From assembly GCA_963575645.1 (NCBI GenBank), contig OY754467.1, forward strand, positions 620,001 through 684,000: 64,000 bases of DNA, given 5' to 3'. Each line of letters opens with the position of its first letter. The stretch's first letter is position 1. The notes below the pieces were generated by a model. The model was not told the origin of the DNA, did not search any database, and worked only from the letters and a program-made list of their open reading frames with translations. The DNA comes from Xanthostigma xanthostigma (lineage: Eukaryota > Arthropoda > Insecta > Raphidioptera > Raphidiidae). Below are positions 56,027 to 64,000 of the stretch, in pieces. A program made the translations under genes and the position numbers.

Positions 56027-59000
56027 GAAACCAACGGCGTGCCCGCTGCGACCGTTGAAATGGAAACATTTTTACCCAAAGATGGGTCGGACATTAAAGT
56101 TAACGGGAGGTAAGTTAATTTTTCATCTCAATTCCATTAAAAACTTAAATCCCCAGGCTGTTTAAAAATAAATATTTTTTCCTCTAAAAGCGGGCGCGCG
56201 TTTGCTTGCTAGAAGCGGCAATTTTGAATTTTAACTGTGTTAAAATATCGGAAACACTGTGTAAAGGAGACGGGCCAAATCGTCTTTTATACTAAATACG
56301 GCCCTGCAAACGGTTTTGAGCGTTTTATGGAAAAATATTGTTTATTTTTATGCATCAAAATCTATTCTAAATTTCTATATTTCTTTACCAAAAAAGCACT
56401 TGATATAATTTGACACGAACTTGTTAAATGGTTGTTTTTGATGAATCATTTTGAACAAAATAATGTTTAATATTAATTTTATTCAATTGCCTGTAAACAG
56501 ATAATCTGACAATATAAATATGTTATGTCATTCTTACTTAATAAATCATGCAAGTTTTTGTATCCATAAAAAATTTCTCCGAAAAAATTAACATACATCT
56601 TTTGATCTATACCTAATCACGTGATGTCAAACAAGTGCCTTTTTTTAACAATTTTCTGTTTAACTGCTTGTTTTATGTAAATAACGATGTAATAATTTAT
56701 TTATTTAATGGTTGTAATTTTCTTTACTTATCCTCTCTTTTCTATTTTGTTTTTCTATATAACACTTTTCAATGCGATAAAAGTACTACTTAAGGGTGGC
56801 CACAAACCTGAAAAAATAATGTAAAAATTAGGCGTCTCAGAGCCTTGGGGTTCAAATCTTTGAATACCGAGAGAGGCTAATCAGTAATGAACTTAGTGCT
56901 CAGGACTGTCCGGGATATAGTTTTCGGGCTTGTAAACTTAAGAGCCCGTTTCCCCTGGTTTTCTCAATGCAATACAGTGGTCTGCGGTCTCCTATAAATC
57001 TGATCGTAAAACGAGAGATAAAATTATGAAAAATTATTTTTATGAAGATTAAGGGTCAATCTACGCCCCTATTGTACCACTTTTTTATTTTTTTTTGCAC
57101 AAAATTTTTTAAACAAATTTTAAAAACCGTAAAAAGTGTCTTTTAAAAGCATTCGCCATTAATTAACAAAGTAAAAAATGAAAAATTTGTTACAATACAG
57201 ACCTAGATTGATCCTTAATTTAACTAGAAAAAAATATTCCGTAGCCTGTTTTCCAAAATTACGACCCAGTTTATAGGAGAAGCCGGTAGCTCTGCAATAA
57301 AAAAATATTTTTTTCGGGTATTTGTGGCCATCTTGTAATTCATTTCTGAAAAGTCAGCAAATTTCATATCCGAATTTTGTATATAATATTTTTGCTCGCA
57401 AACTAAAATCTTTTAATAGAATCTGTGTTTGTTTAGTGAATTAACACAATTAAAAAAATAGTAAGCAGTTTGACGTAGGAGTCCTTGTTATAAAAAAATA
57501 TGTTGCAATCAGTCCAAACCATAGACATAATGAACCGGACTGTGCGATTCAAATACGACGCAGAAAGAGAGAAAGAGGCCGATAAAATCGAGGCATATTT
57601 CACTGTCTCAACATGTAGACACAAGAATAAATAAATAACCAGAAGCATAACGTGGAGACGGTGCCTTTTATGTAGCTATCGATGGATCCATGACCTTGGT
57701 TCCAAGTGAAATTTTATTGTTTTTCCATAGGCGCACCTAATTAATTTATGGATTTTATACGGTTCTCTTTAAAAAAATATATATGTTTTACTTTCATAGC
57801 AAGCACAATTTTAAAATGTACCTAGATAAAATGACGCGTATAAGAAACAGTTCGCTGCAAACTTCCCTCGAGGCGGTACAGCACTGGCCGTGTCTGGATA
57901 GAATCTCAAGTTAACCAAGGTTACGAGAAGGAATAAAGCGCGTAATAGAAAGCTATACTTCTGGTTATTTATTTATTCTTGTGACGTAAATCTGCCGTTG
58001 GTAAAGAGCCACTCACGATCCAACGCCTCGGTACGAATTTTGCTTTCGAACGGTAAATATGACTGTCGAAAATATACTTTTAGCGCGACTCCGAAAATAA
58101 AGGAAAAAGATGCATGGAACGTAACAAAATCACACGATCTAATCTGAACGCACGATCAAATAACCAATAGACTGAACATGTATGTCTGCAGGTCAAATTG
58201 CGGGCTTTGGAACGTGTGTGGCTGACTTTATGTTGATGCTCTAAGCAAGTTCATTATTTTGTTGAAAAGGACGATAATTTTAATTGCAGGATAAATGTTA
58301 ATTTTTGTCCTAGATTGGAGCGTGAGGTAGATTTTATAAGTCCAAAACAAGTCCAATTGTTATTGGATTGGACGATTTCGAAGTTGACGACCGATCGAAA
58401 AATAGAAAGGCACTAGTTCTTGTTTTTTTTTCTAATTTCATTTCTTTTGCTTTTTACTGGTGCAAATTTTATTTATGTATTTATATTGCTGTCAAATATT
58501 AATTTCATCAAGTATTCACATGTCTTGACTCTTGAACTATTTATTATTAAAATTATTCATCCATTTTGTCGTTAAAATCGACTGTTCGGTATCGTTAAAA
58601 ACAATTTTAAATACATAAATAAAAAAATCTCATACAATGCCTATTGCAAATTAAACAACCACATAAATGTTTCGTAATTTTTCATTAGTAACTAACAGGG
58701 GATTTAAAAAAATGGTTTTTAAGATTTTCATATTTTTATCGCCGTTCAAAAAATATTAAATATGAAAATATTTTAACCATTCTTTCCATATGAATGTTTA
58801 TTTTAACAAAAATGTCGCTTTTGAACTTCAGTTTTGTCCAACGTGTCTTACTTGACGCCATTTTTAACAAATTATGTCATTATAAAACGTATTTTGTCTA
58901 TTTTTGCATATTGGAAAATATTCTACACGAGCATTGCAAACGAGTCGCGCCGAACAGAATGCATTCATACTAAATCCGAGTACACAGATTTCAAATGCGC

Positions 59001-62000
59001 ATCGACGAATGTACATTGTTCGCCTCGTCGTTCGCAACTTTCGTGTAGTATCGGAAACTGCCCCGATGCTGTCTCTTTCGATTACGATGGAAGATTGACT
59101 CTCGGCTAAATATATAAATTCTCATTTGCGTGAACTAATTGCTTTTAGTTAAAATGTTTCCTCTAATTTCTTTGTTTAACAAATGACTAACAAATTAACA
59201 GATTCGAATCGACAAACGCTGTGACGTCAAATTAGTAAAATAAATTGTGCGCTAGAAAGCGTTTGACACAATGAAGTTCTAAAGTATGTCAAATATTAAA
59301 ACAAGTGAAGTATGTATCGCCATATATAGAAGAAATAATTGTTGCAGATATAACAATTTTAATATATTCTACAGTTTTTTTTTGTATAATTTTAAAGAAT
59401 TTTGTCAAAACAAAGTGTTTTTATTATCATCAAAAAAATGGAAACGAATTATGACAGTCATTTGTTTAAAAAACAACCTGTTCAAAACAACTTTCGTGCA
59501 ACACGCTCTTCAATTGTTACTCTAATAATAATCCACAATAGAATGGCCATATGAATACTCCTTGTTGATTATAGTTCGTAAGAAAACGATTTGTTAACCG
59601 ATCTAAATTCTTATAGATTGTCTATATATTAATTTCAGATATGAAGTGACACCTAAAGATCCTGAAGCAGGAGATCCGTTAAACAAAGATGCTTTCGATC
59701 CGTTTCAAGAAAGAAGATTAGCCAATCCTACCACGTGAGTCTCTTTATGAGTTTCGTAATCAAAAAATAATTGGTTTACTAATCGAAAATGCTAACGGAA
59801 AAAGGATTCGAATATCACAGACAGACTTCTCTATTTTATTTATCTGTATTGATTTCAATTTACAATCACATCTTCGTAAGAATACGTTCGACAGAAAATT
59901 ATGACGTTAAAAGATCTGAGAGCAATCCTTGTCAAGAAAATGGCGGACGACGAACAGCTGATCAATGTTTCGCATAAATGAGACATTTTCTGAACACTTG
60001 CACAATATGCTCAATTTCTTTTGGTTTTTACATTTTAGATATTGAAGTATGATTTTCAAATTTTGTTTTGTTTCCAGAGACTGTGATACTTTAACCCATC
60101 TTCTAAAAGCATGCCTCGGTACAGGCATTTTGTCCATGCCGATTGCCTTCAAGAATTCTGGTTTATACATTGGTGTTTTCGCTACCATTTTCGTAGCAAT
60201 TATTTGCACACATTGTTCGTATGTAGTTGTAAGTATTAACATTATTAAGTATTATTTAATATCATTACTTTTCTTATTACTGTCGTTTGTTTAAAAAAAA
60301 AACAACTAAATTGTTCTGATTTTGTTTTTCAGGTAACTTGCGCGCATGAACTGTACAAACGGGCCAGGGTAACGTCGATGAGTTTTGCCGATGTTGCCGA
60401 AACGGCGTTCGCGAACGGACCAAAATGGGGCAGAAAGTTCGCAAATCCGGCTCGGATCGCAATCCTAGTTGGTTTGTTCGTCACATATTTTGGCACGTGC
60501 AGTGTGTACACAGTAATCATTGCGAAAAGCTTTGAACAGGTGAGTCTTCTCTCAAATCTTCACTTCTCCGTACCACCAACGAACGACAGTCATCCTCTAG
60601 ATCTCAGTTGCGCATCGCTGAGATTGTTGTAGGGAACTCTTGACGCACGAGTTACACCAGCACTTGATCCTTCTGTTCTTTATTGAAGTGAAAACTTCTT
60701 TAGCGGCGTTGTACACTTTTTTTGTAATGGGTAAAAAATGTTAAACTCGCGTCAGGAAAAGTAAGAACTGGGTGAGCGAGAAAACTCTCTAAGTGATAGT
60801 AATTGTTTATACAACGTTAGACATCTAGCGTTGAAATATCGTACATAAAAATGCAATCTATGATACAAACCATTTTGATCGAAAATTCGTAAGATGTTAA
60901 TATTCAAGTTTTCACTTCTGCCGGCACTTCCGGAGTGCAACCCGTCTTTTTTTTTTTAAGTGCATGACATATCGATACATCGGAAAAGGCGCTGAGCTCC
61001 GGTGATTATAGAAAAACGATTATATTTTAACCGATACGATTTATTTTTTCAGGTGATCAAGTTGCACATCAAAGAATATGACATCGATTTGCGAATATTA
61101 ATCGCCTCATTCCTGATCCCATTAATTTTGTTATCGTGGATTCCGAACTTGAAATATTTGGCTCCGGTTTCGATGGCTGCCAACGTATTCATGTGCACGG
61201 GACTAGGAATTACCATTTATTATTTAGTGACGCCTCACGAAGAAAAAGTCGTTATCGAGGAGGTGGCGCCACTTTCGAATTGGCCGCAATTTTTCAGTAT
61301 TACTATTTTTGCTATGGAAGCTATTGGAGTTGTGAGTAATCTAAAATTTGTATTCTTAAATCTTTTTCGAGTCCGTAGCAAATGTATTTTCACCGTCGTG
61401 ATTTACCTAAAAAGTATCACAAAAATAAAGTCGTAACTCATACGAAACGCATATCAAAAACTGCGATTTCGATAAAACTCGATTCGTTATCAATCGAAGA
61501 ATCTCGTTAGAGATTCTTTTCTGTGCTAAATGCCGACGAATCTCTAACGTATTCTTATACATTGATTTTGCCTGTCTCCCATATAACGCCGTGTATATGA
61601 GGCCAGTTTCCAAGTTTTATAGTTCTTGAAATATAGGGTACTTCTTACCCAGTAAATTTCCCGTTTAAATCGCGACATTTATGCGAGAGAATTTGCATAC
61701 AAAATTTTAAAACTAATTCAATATTCTAATACTTTTTTAAATTTCAGGTAATGCCCCTAGAGAATAATATGAAGACACCGCGACATTTCGTCGGCATCTG
61801 CGGAGTTTTAAATCAAGGAATGTCCGGGGTGACGCTGATTTACATTCTGTTAGGTTTTCTCGGCTATTCACGTTACGGAGAACTGACTGCGGATACGATT
61901 ACGTTAAATCTGCCAACAAAAGAAATGTAAGCATTACTTTACTTTATTCCCGACGATGATATTTTGTTTGAAACTAAATTTTTCTAACATAGCACTCTGA

Positions 62001-62977
62001 CGAGTGCTCTTTCTTTATGCAATATACGCCTCGGTTGTCGAGCGTCTATAATCTAGGACCCGCCGTTTTTGAAGTAAAACTTCTTTAGGCACGCTTGACT
62101 TGGGGAGTAGGCTGGCAAATGCCTGACGAAAGCGTTTACGGAAGGTGCGTGATCGTTCGAGGCGAACGGTAGTTGAGAGGGAGACATAAGTTAGTGAAGA
62201 TAGAAAGAAAGAGAGTTACGTTTCGTATATTACTGTAGGGGCAAGAGAGAGAGGTGCGCGCGCACATTTTCGTTCTCTTTTCCTCAACAAATACTTCACT
62301 GGCTAGTGGCGCCATCAGGTGGCCGAAAATATAAGCAGTACTAACAATAGAATGACACATACTTGGTGCCATCAGGCGGCCGAAAATATAAGCAGTACTC
62401 TAATATTCTACGTTTATTAAAGTGAATAAAATTGTAAATTCATTTTAAAGTTCATATTTTGTGAATTTTCGGGTGAATAATAACAAATTATGGCAGGAAG
62501 AAGTTTTACTTCAGTCGTGTGGTCTAAAGCAAACTCGTTTTTTTATATCGTTTCTTTTTCTTTTTTAGTCCAGCACAAACCGCCATAATCCTCATCGCTC
62601 TGGCAGTATTCTGCACGTACGGACTTCAATTCTACGTGTGTTTCGAAATCGTATGGAACGGAATTAAAGAACGGTTCACCGGTCATCCGATGATCGCCAA
62701 CTACGTTTTGAGAACTGTTTTGGTAGCCCTCAGTGTAATTCTAGCCATAATTGTACCGACAATTGCGCCGTTCATCGGTCTTATCGGAGCCTTTTGTTTT
62801 TCGATTCTCGGTTTACTGTTCCCCGTATTTATTGAAACGGTCACGTACTGGGATCAAGGATTCGGACCGTACAATTGGCGGGTATGGAAAAACGTTCTGG
62901 TCGTCGTTTTTGGTCTCTTAGCGCTCGGTTTTGGATCGGCATCGGCAATGAAAGAGATTATCGATTTATATAAATGA
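56027..62977 (+). CDS. SLC36-type proton-coupled amino acid transporter (7 recognised coding exons)
   Basis: A multi-pass amino acid/auxin permease of the PAT family, which exports amino acids from lysosomes or imports them at the plasma membrane with protons. Exons are 56027-56109, 59639-59734, 60078-60228, 60333-60539, 61053-61331, 61748-61926 and 62569-62977, all GT-AG with matching phases. The first in-frame Met inside them is at 56060 (456 residues). An upstream exon at 52203 may extend this to 479. TM1 shows the family signature (LTHLLKACLGTGILSMPIAFKNSG). Later blocks include FVTYFGTCSVYTVIIAK, WIPNLKYLAPVSMAANV, FAMEAIGVVMPLENNM and the last-exon hydrophobic helices. AATAAA is at 63041. 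The insect homologue pathetic or a paralogue is likely, but the member cannot be fixed. Confidence 0.92.
60685..60946 (+). mobile_element. HINE-like element, family B, copy 5
   Basis: In the 513-bp intron between transporter exons 60333-60539 and 61053-61331. It starts GAAGTGAAAACTTCTTTA after T and ends with AGTTTTCACTTC, a slightly damaged hairpin (GCACTT-ccg-GAGTGC) and CCCGTC before a T run. One central repeat unit is present. Confidence 0.77.
62071..62537 (+). mobile_element. HINE-like element, family D
   Basis: In the last intron of the transporter gene. Perfect 15-bp inverted ends GAAGTAAAACTTCTT and AAGAAGTTTTACTTC resemble family B. About 25 bp lie beyond the right one, ending CTCG before a T run. 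The centre has two tandem copies of a unit near 62309-62400 (GCGGCCGAAAATATAAGCAG). No clean terminal hairpin, so the class is less sure. It ends 31 bp before the splice acceptor. Confidence 0.5.
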
Positions 62978-64000
62978 AGATCTTGAATTTTTAGATGTGA
63001 GCATTTACTATACATTAACAGATATATCTTTATTTAAAGAAATAAAGACTTTTTTTAACCGTTAAATCAATATAAAACAAATCAAGTTGTTACGGGGAGA
63101 ATTTTTTTTAGTTTGTAAATTTGCCCTGAAGGCAAACTACACTGTAAAATGAGAATTCAGCACACTCTTGCGGAATTATTTGATAATAGTATGGTCGACA
63201 CTCGTTTGTTATTTAAACGTTGTGTCTATTATCGAACGATATGTATTTCGATAATAAATATAAAACTATTCCAAAACCCTATTAGTGTCGACGTATTCCG
63301 CTAGAGCGCAGAAATATTTTTTCTAACTTACAGCGAACGTAAAATATGTTTAAGAAATGTATACAAAACCAAAAAGTAAACGTTTGTTTAAACTGTTTAC
63401 AGATAATCACGGAGAAAATTTACAAAACTCGCTTATAAATTCGTGTTATTTTATTAGATGATTCGCTAACGAACTTTTGTTTCAAAACAAAACATCAACG
63501 GAGTTGTTTTTAAGAAATTGTTCTGATTATTTATGCAAAGGTGGTAGTTAAAGAGTCCAATGATATTTCGAGGCCTCAAATAATAAAAATGTAAACTAAT
63601 TAAGAATCCGAAACTTAAAATGAACGTTTCCACTTGATTGTTTATCTCCGTCCGTAAAAAATATTAACTAAAACGATGGTGATTTTATTTTTTTTTAAAG
63701 TGGCAAACTGCTAAAGCGTTGTTTAAATATTGTGTTCGACGATTGTTGTGTTTTTATCCAATACGTTTCCAAACGAAAATATTTTTGAACTTTAATCAGA
63801 TTGAACGTTAACATTTTTAAAAACATATTATTTTTTTGTCAAAATTTAGCTGTTTAATTAAAAAATCTTTTGTTTTTGAAGTTGCAGCTAATAATTATAA
63901 GAAACGGACATAATTTCGCTGCAATAACCAACCAATGATTCCCGGAAAGAAAAGTTATTATTTTAAGAATATTATTTTATCAGTTTTCACCGTCTATACT
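62978..64000. other. 3' flank of the transporter gene
   Basis: Contains the transporter 3' UTR with AATAAA at 63041, then AT-rich sequence to the window end with no ORF, repeat or RNA gene that I can support. Confidence 0.5.

Noticed and set aside
56830-57000. GGGGTTCAAATC-containing stretch, possible SINE or tRNA B box
   Set aside because: No matching A box at the right distance. The related AAGAGCCCGTTT block at 49150 hints at a repeat, but borders are not visible.
1-64000. CRISPR arrays, bacterial operons, viral integrations
   Set aside because: No regularly spaced direct repeats with unique spacers, no bacterial-type gene packing, and no reverse transcriptase, integrase or capsid-like frames.

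Overview
The window is animal nuclear DNA, most likely from an insect and plausibly a beetle. The evidence is GT-AG spliced genes with AATAAA poly(A) signals, AT-rich non-coding DNA, insect-type SINEs, and many small non-autonomous DNA transposons. The species cannot be named from the sequence alone. Seven protein genes can be supported. Five of the six with introns were assembled exon by exon with splice phases that match at every junction; the 5' end of the last gene is less certain.

Layout, left to right. (1) RPN2, the ribophorin II subunit of oligosaccharyltransferase, + strand, five coding exons, 330-3742. (2) TSG101 of ESCRT-I, + strand, eight coding exons, 5161-8089. (3) TMEM258, another oligosaccharyltransferase subunit, - strand, two exons, 8494-8810, tail to tail with TSG101. 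(4) A USP6NL/RN-tre type Rab GTPase-activating protein, + strand, four coding exons, 9414-17193, with a 75-bp in-frame intron and a 4.6-kb intron. (5) An unrecognised four-exon gene, 21997-26496, with an RFX X-box 104 bp upstream of its start, so a ciliary or sperm-axoneme role is likely. (6) An intronless, GC-rich 415-codon gene, 26685-27932. (7) An SLC36-type proton/amino-acid transporter, + strand, core coding exons 56027-62977, with a candidate first coding exon at 52203-52238.

The 24 kb from 28 to 52 kb holds no convincing gene. It is a graveyard of transposons and inverted repeats, and the introns hold more of the same. Rolling-circle elements dominate: canonical Helitrons (5' TC, 3' hairpin plus CTAG, A/T target) and three clear Helentron/HINE-like families (subterminal inverted repeats, 3' terminal hairpin, T/T target), plus a probable fourth. 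hAT-type and other TIR MITEs, tRNA-derived SINEs, a roughly 1.76-kb foldback and a roughly 709-bp near-perfect palindrome are also present.

The most unusual signal is at 52.9-53.9 kb. Three neighbouring but unrelated inverted repeats each carry a hammerhead-ribozyme-like core (CUGA-type box, a stem II, then GAAACGU), probably of Penelope-like or retrozyme origin. Functionally, the left end groups housekeeping secretory and endosomal genes (two oligosaccharyltransferase subunits, ESCRT-I, a Rab GAP). The right end carries a membrane transporter of the lysosome or plasma membrane.
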